From an uncultured Campylobacter sp. (GTDB lineage Bacteria > Campylobacterota > Campylobacteria > Campylobacterales > Campylobacteraceae), in contig CALEHZ010000039.1 of the NCBI GenBank assembly GCA_937875715.1, positions 1 through 5,150 on the forward strand: a DNA stretch of 5,150 bases. Direction: 5' to 3'. Below, piece by piece: positions 1-5,150 of the stretch (position 1 is the stretch's first letter; each line of letters starts with the position of its first letter). Both the position numbers and the translations under genes were made by a program. The notes below the pieces were generated by a model. The model was not told where the DNA came from. It made no database searches and saw only the letters and a program-made list of their open reading frames with translations.

Positions 1-2
1 CT

Positions 3-695
3 AGTGGAGAGGTGTGCCTTTTCAATCGTGCGCTTGCCTTTGATGAGATTGTAAATGGCAGCTTAAAAGGCGATTTAATGGGCGTTTTAGCCTCTTATGA
101 TACAGAAATTTTAAGTGCAAATAGCTCTTTTGCTAGATTTGGCTCTATTGGTGACATTTTGGTAGTTGATTTACTTGCTAAGCACGATATAGCAGCGTTT
201 AGTCTAATGGCTAGAAGTAATTTTTCAGCCTCTTTGCCAAATGAATTTTATAAAGTTTCAAATGAGCTTGAAAACTCGAATTTTATGGCTTTTGAGCTTG
301 GTTTAGAAAATAAAAATTTTCAAACAAGTCTAGGATATTTAAATTATGGCAAAAAAGATGCTAAAAGCTTTTATAGTATCGATAAAAATGGGCATTTCAT
401 CACAGCTGGCAGCGAGCTTTTGGACTATTTTAGCATAAGCGGAAAGCATCAAGCTTATTTTGCCAAAGCGCGTTTAAAAGGTGGCAATTACAGCATTGGG
501 CTTGATTATGTAAATCAAATAATCACAAACACAAACGAGCCAAAAATTAAAAATCATGAAATTACAGCAAGCGCTGGTTTTATGCCTACAAAGAGGTTAT
601 ATTTGAATTTTTTGTATTCTTTAAGCTACAAAAATGAGCCAAAAAATAAAGAAAAAAAAGATAAAATTCAGCTTGATGCAAGCTATAAATTTTAG
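3..695 (+). CDS. Outer-membrane porin, Opr/OprD-like family, C-terminal part (5' end outside window)
   Basis: The reading frame is open from the first complete codon in the window (AGT at 3) to a TAG stop at 693-695, so 230 C-terminal residues are seen and the start lies upstream. The visible protein has the alternating polar/hydrophobic pattern of beta strands, for example in FMAFELGLENKNFQTSLGYL, QAYFAKARLKGGNYSIGLDY and RLYLNFLYSLSYK. It ends in DASYKF; a C-terminal aromatic residue, usually Phe, after a final amphipathic strand is the recognition signal for the BAM insertion machinery in outer-membrane barrels. Campylobacter Opr-type porins are about 400 residues with this kind of C-terminus, so roughly half is probably present. 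Its role would be passive diffusion of small solutes or ions; the substrate cannot be told. Cysteine is nearly absent, as is usual for barrels. The family call rests on overall pattern and remembered similarity; another beta-barrel family is possible. Confidence 0.72.
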   Translation, partial: SGEVCLFNRALAFDEIVNGSLKGDLMGVLASYDTEILSANSSFARFGSIGDILVVDLLAKHDIAAFSLMARSNFSASLPNEFYKVSNELENSNFMAFELGLENKNFQTSLGYLNYGKKDAKSFYSIDKNGHFITAGSELLDYFSISGKHQAYFAKARLKGGNYSIGLDYVNQIITNTNEPKIKNHEITASAGFMPTKRLYLNFLYSLSYKNEPKNKEKKDKIQLDASYKF

Positions 696-713
696 TTGAA
701 TTTTATGAAAAAT

Positions 714-733
714 GTGAATTCTATAAAATTCAC
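714..733. repeat. 20-bp near-perfect palindrome, possible operator or hairpin
   Basis: GTGAATTCTATAAAATTCAC matches its own reverse complement except for one mispaired position on each side (C at 721 against A at 726). The symmetrical consensus would be GTGAATTTTATAAAATTCAC. Half-sites of the same consensus appear at 780-792 (GTGAATTTTATAA), just before the tcdA start, and at 4633-4647 (TTTTATAAAATTCAC), upstream of the last gene's promoter. A dimeric regulator site is one reading; chance pairing of two oppositely oriented repeat copies is the simpler one. Confidence 0.5.
722..727 (+). promoter_or_regulatory. Weak candidate -10 element for the tcdA-polA unit
   Basis: TATAAA lies about 65 bases before the tcdA start and is the best -10-like hexamer in this gap. 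It sits inside the 20-bp palindrome and lacks the TGN extension seen in the promoter at 4670-4678. Everything here is A+T-rich, so the match is weak evidence. The three downstream genes could also be transcribed by read-through from the porin gene. Confidence 0.22.
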
Positions 734-776
734 AGCTTGAATTTTATGAATTTTAAAAAATTCAAAATATTTTATT

Positions 777-780
777 GGAG
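777..780 (+). promoter_or_regulatory. Ribosome binding site of tcdA with long spacing
   Basis: GGAG is the only purine-rich SD-like element before the ATG at 793. The 12 bases between them (781-792) begin with a copy of the repeat octamer TGAATTTT. Spacing of 5-9 bases is usual, so initiation may be weak, or the repeat may have been inserted between the site and the start codon. Confidence 0.5.
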
Positions 781-792
781 TGAATTTTATAA

Positions 793-1458
793 ATGAACGA
801 TATTAACGACTTTAAAGATAGATTTACTCGCTCTAGGCTGCTTTTTGATAGCGATTTTGAAAAGCTACAAAATGCTAAGGTTTTAGTCTGTGGCTGCGGT
901 GGCGTGGGCGGTGCGTGTATAGAAGCACTTGCGCGCTCTGGGATTGGGCAAATTACAGCTGTGGATTGCGATAGATTTGAAATAACTAATCAAAACCGAC
1001 AGTTTGGCAGCGAAAATTTAGGCCAGTTAAAAGCCAGTGTTTTTGAGCAAAAATTTAATAGCGTTAAAGCCCTAAATCTAAGAATTGATGAAAACACGAT
1101 AAAATCGCTTGATTTAGCTAGTTTTGATGTGATAATTGATGCTATTGATGATATAAATGCTAAAATTTTATTAGCCTTTAATGCGCCTAAAAAACGGCTT
1201 TTTAGCTCACTTGGCACAGCAAAGCGCATTGATCCTACAAAGCTAAGTTATGCTAGCATTTGGAAAAGTCGTGGCGATGCTTTTGGTGCTAAACTTAGAA
1301 ATAGGCTTAAAAAAGCAGGATTTAAGGGCGATTTTACCTGCGTTTTTTCAAGCGAAGAAGCACGCTGTAAAAGCCTTGGCAGCTGTATTGTAGTAACTGC
1401 TAGTGCTGGGCTGCTTTTAGCTAGTTTGGCTATTAAAAAAATCATAAAAAAGGCTTGA
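793..1458 (+). CDS. tcdA: tRNA threonylcarbamoyladenosine dehydratase (TcdA/CsdL, ThiF/E1-like superfamily)
   Basis: A 221-residue enzyme expected to use ATP to dehydrate t6A at position 37 of ANN-decoding tRNAs to cyclic ct6A, in the cytosol. The N-terminal Rossmann-type fold shows the nucleotide loop GCGGVGG at 34-40, acidic residues D58 and D60 ending the second strand, the adenylation motif TNQNRQ at 65-70 with R69, and DAID at 116-119. The features separating TcdA from ThiF and MoeB are GTAKRIDPT (141-149), AKLRNRLKK (166-174), CVFS (183-186) and the C-terminal segment VVTASAGLLLASLAIKKIIK; each aligns from memory with E. coli TcdA. The paired CxxC zinc ligands typical of MoeB/ThiF are absent. 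It is shorter than the E. coli enzyme (about 268 residues), mainly from a loop missing before the C-terminal helix. The only SD-like sequence (GGAG, 777-780) is 12 bases before the ATG, unusually far, but no better in-frame start exists. It is first in a three-gene run ending in polA. Confidence 0.85.
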   Translation: MNDINDFKDRFTRSRLLFDSDFEKLQNAKVLVCGCGGVGGACIEALARSGIGQITAVDCDRFEITNQNRQFGSENLGQLKASVFEQKFNSVKALNLRIDENTIKSLDLASFDVIIDAIDDINAKILLAFNAPKKRLFSSLGTAKRIDPTKLSYASIWKSRGDAFGAKLRNRLKKAGFKGDFTCVFSSEEARCKSLGSCIVVTASAGLLLASLAIKKIIKKA

Positions 1459-1462
1459 AATA

Positions 1463-1822
1463 ATGATAGATGTGGCGTTTATTTTTGGTGTGGTGGTTTC
1501 TATTTTAGGCTCTATGTTTATAGCACTTTTGTGTGCGCTGCCTGGATTTATTTATGATTTATTTGTGGATTTAGGGCGAAAAAAGCACTTTATTTTTTTA
1601 TTTTTTGCTCTCATTGCTGCCTTTTTTATGGCAAAAAGCACGAAAGATAGTGGTGCGTTTTTTTTAGGAGATATAGCGCTAAACTTGCTTGTGGTGTATT
1701 TTGGGCTGTTTTTGCTAATAGCGCTTAAAAATATGGGCAGCCACTTTGGCATGTGTAAAATTTGTGATAAACTTAAATCAAAATTAAGAAAGAAAAATTA
1801 TGAAGAAGATCAATTTAATTGA
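1463..1822 (+). CDS. Small three-helix membrane protein of unknown function
   Basis: I do not recognise this 119-residue protein. It has three strongly hydrophobic stretches, at about 4-31, 42-57 and 66-88, with basic residues between the first two (GRKKH, 38-42), and a highly charged C-terminal tail (KLKSKLRKKNYEEDQ). By the positive-inside rule the loop at 38-42 is likely cytoplasmic; with three helices the tail would then lie on the other side, although the tail is itself basic, so topology is unclear. A CKIC (CxxC) motif at 98-101 just after helix three could bind metal or be redox-active, but a single CxxC is weak evidence. The ATG lies 4 bases after the tcdA stop, with AAGG at 1450-1453 as a plausible ribosome site. 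Its last 23 bases overlap the start of polA in another frame, so the three genes are probably translationally coupled. Spacing, length and hydrophobic pattern support a real gene. Confidence 0.72.
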   Translation: MIDVAFIFGVVVSILGSMFIALLCALPGFIYDLFVDLGRKKHFIFLFFALIAAFFMAKSTKDSGAFFLGDIALNLLVVYFGLFLLIALKNMGSHFGMCKICDKLKSKLRKKNYEEDQFN

Positions 1823-4526
1823 TAGTTTTGGCTTGTTTTTTAGGCTTTATTATGCGATGATGGGGCTAAAAAGCAAAGATGGCAAACCAAGTGGCATGAT
1901 AAGTGGACTAGCTACTTTTGTGGGCAATTTAGAGCGTGATTTTCCGGCTGATTACACTATATTTGCGCTAGAAGGCGGTGGCAAGACCTTTAGACACGAA
2001 ATTTATGAAGCTTATAAAGCAAACCGCAGCGAAGCACCAGAGGGGCTAAAAGAGCAGATTCCAGTTTGTATAGAAATGATCGAAAAAATGGGCTTTTGCG
2101 CTGTTTCAAAGCCTGGATTTGAGGCTGATGATATCATAGCAAGCTTAGCTACAAAATACGGCAGCGAATATGAAATAAACATACTTAGCAGCGATAAAGA
2201 CCTTTTTGCGCTAATTAGTGAAAATGTTCGCATCGTAGATAGCAAAAATAAGATTTTTTACGACGCTTTTGGCTGTAAAGAAAAATACGGCGTTTTTCCT
2301 AATCAAATTCGTGATTATTTAAGCATTACAGGCGATTCTAGCGATAATGTGCCAGGCATCAAAGGGCTTGGCGAGCGTGGTGCTAGGGTGCTTTTAGAAG
2401 AATTTGGCAGCCTTGAAAATGCCTACAATAACCTTGAAAAAATCACAAATAAACGCACGAAAAATCTTTTAGAACAAGGCAAAGAAAGCTGCGAGCTAAG
2501 CAAAAGGTTAATTACTTTGGCTACTGATGTAGGGGATTTGCCGGATTTAAATCAGGCTGTAATGCCCAAAAATCCGCTACTTAAAGTGCGTGATATTTTG
2601 GAAAAATATTCACTAAATAGAATTTTAGCCAAACTGCCGCAAAACACAGAAAATTCACTATTTGATGAGAGTGAATTTTCTAAAAATTCAAAAAATTCAA
2701 AAGAAATTTTAGAAAATTCAAAAAATTCAGGGGCAAAAAATTCAAAACTAAGCTTTAAGAATATTTTAATTTTAGATGAAAACGAGCTTTTAAATATTAG
2801 CTCTAAAATCACTCCAAATGATGAAATAGCCTTTGATACAGAAACTACAGGGCTGGATGTAAAAAGCGCTAAAATCGTTGGATTTAGCTTTGCTATTAAA
2901 GGCGATTTTGATGAGCAAAACGAACAAAAGGCGTATTATGTGCCTTTAGCGCACAATTATTTAGGTGTGCCGCAGCAAGTGAGTATAAGCACAGCAAAAA
3001 CAGCAATAGAGCGAATTTTTAAAGCTCTTGTAATTGGGCATAATCTAAAATATGATTTTGAAATTGTGCGAAATAATTTTGGGCTTGAAATTCCAACAAA
3101 TTATGCTGATACGATGATTTTAGCGTGGCTAGAAAACCCTGAACAAAGATGTAATATGGATGATTTAGCCCTTAAACTTTTTTCTTATGAAACCAAAAAA
3201 TTCACTGAGCTTGTAAATGTTAAAAATGGTGAAAATTTTGGCGATGTTGAGCTTGAAACTGCGTGTTTTTACGCTAGCGAAGATGCTTTTATCACATTAA
3301 AATTTTATGAATTTTATAAAAATAATTTAAGCGAGCAACTTTGGGATATCGCTAAAAATGTGGAATTTGCCTTTATTAAAACGCTTTCTTTGATGCAAAA
3401 CAGCGGAATTAAGGCTGATTTTGATAAATTATCTGCTTTAAATGATGAAATCAGCGATAAAATTAGCATTTTAGAGCGTGAAATTTATTCTATAGCTAAT
3501 GAGAGTTTTAATATAAACTCGCCAAAACAGCTTGGCGTGGTGCTTTTTGAGCATTTGGGCTTGGAAGCTAAAAAAAAGACAAAAAGTGGTTATAGCACTG
3601 ATGAGAGCGTGCTTAGCTCACTTTCTCATCCAATTGCAAAACCGCTTTTAGAATATAGAGAACTTGCTAAGCTAAAAGGCACTTATACTGAACCTTTCAT
3701 GCGTCTTAGCAAAAATGGAGAGCGAATTTTCACGCAGTTTTTGCACACAGGCACGGCTACTGGCAGACTAAGCTCACAAAATCCAAATCTACAAAATATC
3801 CCAACACGAACAGAACAAGGTAAAAAGGTGCGAAACTGCTTTGTAGCCGGGGTTAATAATACGCTTATTTCTTTGGATTATTCGCAAATTGAGCTTAGGC
3901 TTTTAGCACATTTTAGCTGCGACCCTGCGCTAAGTGCTGCTTTTAAAAATAATGAAGACATTCACGCACGCACGGCTATTTCAATCTTTGGTGATAGTAT
4001 AGCAGAGCACAGAAGCATAGCAAAAAGCATAAATTTTGGGCTAATTTATGGCATGGGCAGCACCAAACTAGCCCAAAATTTAGGCATACAAAGAGCGGTT
4101 GCCAAAGAATATATAAATAAGTATTTTCAGAGTTTTCCTACGATAAAATCGTATTTAGAAAGCATTAAAAGTTACGCTCATGAAAATGGTTTTGTAAGCA
4201 CGATTTTAGGCAGACAAAGGCATTTTGATTTTGATGGCGCAAATGAAAAAACCATCGCTTTATACGAGCGAGAAGCGGTAAATTCAGTATTTCAAGGCAG
4301 CGCAGCAGATATCATAAAACTAGCAATGAATCAAATCGCAGCACTTTTAAATGATGAAATAAAGATGATTTTACAAATTCACGATGAGCTGATTTTTGAA
4401 GTTAAAGAAAATTTAGCTAGCGAATTTGCTACAAAAATTGCTCAAATTATGGAAAATGTAATAGCGCTAAATGTGCCTTTAAAGGTCAATTTCAGCATTG
4501 CTAAAAGCTGGGGTGAGTTAAAATAA
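1800..4526 (+). CDS. polA: DNA polymerase I (5' nuclease, 3'-5' exonuclease and polymerase domains)
   Basis: A complete 908-residue PolA that removes RNA primers, fills Okazaki gaps and serves excision repair on the nucleoid. The 5' nuclease domain (about 1-280) has D8 in the opening strand, EADD at 108-111 and the helix-hairpin-helix region starting GDSSDNVPGIKGLG at 178. The proofreading domain (about 320-510) keeps all catalytic motifs: D346 and E348 in DTETTG, NLKYD at 415-419, and Y491xxxD495. The polymerase domain has TATGRLSSQNPNLQNIP, motif A DYSQIELR (693-700), motif B R738...K742...F746...Y750, and motif C HDE at 861-863, the residues expected of family A. The enzyme should therefore be active in all three functions, which is not true of every bacterial PolA. 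Between nuclease and exonuclease lies a low-complexity linker (about 284-316) rich in Lys-Asn-Ser units that is encoded by the dispersed octamer repeat. The start overlaps the upstream gene by 23 bases; its ribosome site (AAGAAAG around 1788) is weak, consistent with coupled translation. Confidence 0.97.
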   Translation: MKKINLIDSFGLFFRLYYAMMGLKSKDGKPSGMISGLATFVGNLERDFPADYTIFALEGGGKTFRHEIYEAYKANRSEAPEGLKEQIPVCIEMIEKMGFCAVSKPGFEADDIIASLATKYGSEYEINILSSDKDLFALISENVRIVDSKNKIFYDAFGCKEKYGVFPNQIRDYLSITGDSSDNVPGIKGLGERGARVLLEEFGSLENAYNNLEKITNKRTKNLLEQGKESCELSKRLITLATDVGDLPDLNQAVMPKNPLLKVRDILEKYSLNRILAKLPQNTENSLFDESEFSKNSKNSKEILENSKNSGAKNSKLSFKNILILDENELLNISSKITPNDEIAFDTETTGLDVKSAKIVGFSFAIKGDFDEQNEQKAYYVPLAHNYLGVPQQVSISTAKTAIERIFKALVIGHNLKYDFEIVRNNFGLEIPTNYADTMILAWLENPEQRCNMDDLALKLFSYETKKFTELVNVKNGENFGDVELETACFYASEDAFITLKFYEFYKNNLSEQLWDIAKNVEFAFIKTLSLMQNSGIKADFDKLSALNDEISDKISILEREIYSIANESFNINSPKQLGVVLFEHLGLEAKKKTKSGYSTDESVLSSLSHPIAKPLLEYRELAKLKGTYTEPFMRLSKNGERIFTQFLHTGTATGRLSSQNPNLQNIPTRTEQGKKVRNCFVAGVNNTLISLDYSQIELRLLAHFSCDPALSAAFKNNEDIHARTAISIFGDSIAEHRSIAKSINFGLIYGMGSTKLAQNLGIQRAVAKEYINKYFQSFPTIKSYLESIKSYAHENGFVSTILGRQRHFDFDGANEKTIALYEREAVNSVFQGSAADIIKLAMNQIAALLNDEIKMILQIHDELIFEVKENLASEFATKIAQIMENVIALNVPLKVNFSIAKSWGELK
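2650..2744 (+). repeat. AAAATTCA repeat cluster inside polA, encoding a Lys-Asn-Ser linker
   Basis: Seven copies of the octamer lie within 95 bases of the polA coding sequence: AAAATTCA at 2650, 2683, 2692, 2713, 2722 and 2737, and TGAATTTT at 2672. Two pairs are spaced by exactly nine bases, so AAA-AAT-TCA is read as KNS twice in tandem (SKNSKNS and ENSKNS). The stretch encodes residues of roughly 284-315, between the 5' nuclease and 3'-5' exonuclease domains, and no conserved catalytic motif is disturbed. Two octamers elsewhere in polA (3197 and 3308) are isolated. The density here matches the two intergenic clusters. Confidence 0.85.
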
Positions 4527-4527
4527 A

Positions 4528-4646
4528 TTTAAAAAATTCAGTTTTTAAAAAATTCATAAAATTCAACTTTGAATTTTATGAACTTAGTTTAAAAAATTCA
4601 ACTTTTAAAAAATTCAGCCCTAAAATAGCTAATTTTATAAAATTCA
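4528..4646. repeat. Intergenic repeat array after polA: octamer cluster with paired 13-mers
   Basis: This stretch carries seven octamer copies: AAAATTCA at 4533, 4549, 4558, 4593, 4609 and 4639, and TGAATTTT at 4570. The 13-mer TTTAAAAAATTCA occurs four times, at 4528, 4544, 4588 and 4604, forming two pairs each with a 16-base period that flank a central inverted repeat (4553-4582). The perfect palindrome AATTTTATAAAATT closes the array at 4631-4644. No protein-coding reading is apparent on either strand. It separates polA from the promoter of the next gene and may contribute to ending polA transcription. Confidence 0.85.
4553..4582. terminator. Perfect 14-bp inverted repeat after polA, possible terminator hairpin
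   Basis: TTCATAAAATTCAA (4553-4566) and TTGAATTTTATGAA (4569-4582) are exact reverse complements separated by CT, giving a long A+T-only stem apart from two G-C pairs. It begins 27 bases after the polA stop, a suitable place for transcription termination, and being symmetrical could act on both strands. The right arm is followed by CTTAGTTT instead of an unbroken T run, so a canonical intrinsic terminator is not established. The right-arm 14-mer also occurs twice in the gap before tcdA, which favours a repeat-family origin. Confidence 0.4.
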
Positions 4647-4669
4647 CTTACAAAAAAGTAAATTATTTT

Positions 4670-4678
4670 TGATATAAT
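4670..4678 (+). promoter_or_regulatory. Extended -10 promoter (TGATATAAT) for the last gene
   Basis: TGATATAAT combines the TGN extension with a perfect TATAAT hexamer (4673-4678) and is preceded by a T run (TTATTTTT), the layout typical of housekeeping sigma-factor promoters in Campylobacter, where a defined -35 box is often missing. A -35-like TTACAA at 4648-4653 lies 19 bases upstream, a poor spacing, and is probably not needed. Transcription would start near 4685, leaving a leader of about 20 bases before the ATG at 4705. This makes the last gene a transcription unit separate from polA. Confidence 0.8.
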
Positions 4679-4693
4679 TTCGCAAAATTAAAA

Positions 4694-4701
4694 AAAGGGA
4701 G
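4694..4701 (+). promoter_or_regulatory. Strong ribosome binding site fixing the start at 4705
   Basis: The purine run AAAGGGAG lies just before ATG 4705, with the SD core GGGAG (4697-4701) ending three bases from the start codon. It is the strongest ribosome site in the window and, together with the promoter about 20 bases upstream, fixes this start codon. Confidence 0.75.
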
Positions 4702-4704
4702 AAA

Positions 4705-5150
4705 ATGAATAATTTTAATGAATTAAATCTGCTTTTAAAGCACCAAAAAGCCGAGCTAAATGGGCTTTATAAAACGCCAGAGTGTAATTTGGTAAGTAAT
4801 TTGCTTAAAATCACAGACTTAAAAGATAGCCCAAATGCTAGAACAGCCGTGCTTAAAAGAATAATTGAGCTAAAAGAAGAAGGACTTGAAAATGAAATGC
4901 AAAAAGCCGGTTTTAGCCCTAAAAAACAGCGAAAAATCAAGGCAAATGTGTATGAGTTTATAAGTGAATTTTATAAAAAACGTTTTTCAAGCCTTTTAAA
5001 AAGCGTAAAAACTCTTGGAATTTTAGACGATTTTAATTATGAAATTTTAGCTTTAACGCACGAAATAGGCGTGATTTTAAATGAGATGCAAAAAGCTTGG
5101 CAAAAAAGACTAATTGATGAAAATGCTGAATTTTTTAAAAAGCATTTTAA
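4705..5150 (+). CDS. Unrecognised helical soluble protein, N-terminal part (3' end outside window)
   Basis: The frame from ATG 4705 stays open to the window end, giving 148 codons plus two bases, so the gene is truncated at its 3' side. It begins MNNFNELNLLLKHQKAELNG and shows no signal peptide or membrane segment. Composition is rich in Lys, Glu and Leu with heptad-like stretches (for example LKRIIELKEEGLENEMQKAG and FISEFYKKRFSSLLKSV), suggesting a mostly alpha-helical, possibly coiled-coil or bundle fold. A basic patch (SPKKQRKIK) sits near the middle. There is one Cys (27) and one Trp (132), and I see no catalytic motif or known domain signature. It has its own promoter and good ribosome site, so it is very likely expressed. 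Since only the N-terminal part is visible, a recognisable domain may follow beyond the window. I assign no function. Confidence 0.8.
   Translation, partial: MNNFNELNLLLKHQKAELNGLYKTPECNLVSNLLKITDLKDSPNARTAVLKRIIELKEEGLENEMQKAGFSPKKQRKIKANVYEFISEFYKKRFSSLLKSVKTLGILDDFNYEILALTHEIGVILNEMQKAWQKRLIDENAEFFKKHF

Larger units (their letters stand above)
696..792. repeat. Intergenic cluster of AAAATTCA/TGAATTTT repeats between porin and tcdA
   Basis: This gap holds six copies of one octamer in both orientations: TGAATTTT at 697, 738, 747 and 781, and AAAATTCA at 725 and 757. The longer 14-mer TTGAATTTTATGAA occurs at 696-709 and 737-750, and the 13-mer TTTAAAAAATTCA at 752-764. Several hairpins are possible: TGAATTTTAT (697-706) pairs perfectly with ATAAAATTCA (723-732), and TGAATTTT (747-754) pairs with AAAATTCA (757-764) across two bases. 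These may help end porin transcription, but there is no G+C-rich stem followed by a T run, so a classic intrinsic terminator is not shown. The same motifs recur in the gap after polA, so this is a dispersed repeat family and not a one-off site. Confidence 0.8.

Noticed and set aside
12..14. GTG as the start codon of the first gene
   Set aside because: The frame is open upstream to the window edge, there is no ribosome site, and the protein would lack the signal peptide and N-terminal half expected of a porin. The gene is simply cut by the window.
2650..2744. Repeat-driven frameshift or phase-variation tract in polA
   Set aside because: There are no long homopolymer runs or unit repeats that break frame, the tandem period is a multiple of three, and the downstream domains are intact.
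990..2812. Several open frames on the minus strand of 65-86 codons inside tcdA, the membrane-protein gene and polA
   Set aside because: All lie opposite well-supported genes, lack ribosome sites and resemble no family; some are Ser/Phe/Lys-rich in the way expected from reading A+T-rich coding DNA backwards.
2835..3284. Possible loss of proofreading in PolA
   Set aside because: All three exonuclease motifs are intact: D346/E348, D419 and Y491xxxD495.
4528..4646. CRISPR-like array
   Set aside because: The repeats are only 8-14 bases, occur in both orientations and have irregular spacers, with no cas genes in view.
4648..4653. TTACAA as a -35 box for the last gene
   Set aside because: It is 19 bases from the -10 hexamer, and Campylobacter housekeeping promoters often work without a -35; not listed as a separate site.

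Overview
The window looks like chromosomal DNA of a Campylobacter-type bacterium (Campylobacterota). The base composition is A+T-rich (about one third G+C by eye). The DNA polymerase I resembles Campylobacter PolA, the first gene looks like a Campylobacter Opr-type porin, and the promoter before the last gene has the extended -10 form common in this group. The species cannot be told from the sequence. All recognised genes are on the + strand.

Layout: (a) 3-695 is the 3' part of an outer-membrane beta-barrel porin gene cut by the window start. (b) 696-792 is a 97-base gap packed with six copies of the octamer AAAATTCA/TGAATTTT and several inverted repeats. (c) 793-4526 is a compact three-gene run: a TcdA-type tRNA t6A dehydratase, a small three-helix membrane protein of unknown function starting 4 bases later, and full-length DNA polymerase I (polA), whose start overlaps the end of the membrane-protein gene by 23 bases. 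(d) 4527-4704 is a 178-base gap with seven more copies of the octamer, including a perfect 14-bp inverted repeat flanked by two pairs of 13-mer direct repeats, followed by a strong extended -10 promoter. (e) 4705-5150 is the first 148 codons of an unrecognised soluble protein gene cut by the window end.

The genes do not form one pathway. The porin and the last gene appear to be separate transcription units. The middle three are packed like an operon, combining tRNA modification and DNA replication/repair with an unknown membrane protein.

The most notable signal is not a gene. The octamer AAAATTCA/TGAATTTT occurs 27 times by my count, where roughly one would be expected by chance. Twenty copies lie in three tight clusters: the two main intergenic gaps and the interdomain linker of PolA, where the repeat is translated as Lys-Asn-Ser units. 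Its core fits RAATTY, the methylated motif linked to DNA uptake in C. jejuni, so an uptake-tag or mobile-repeat explanation is worth testing.
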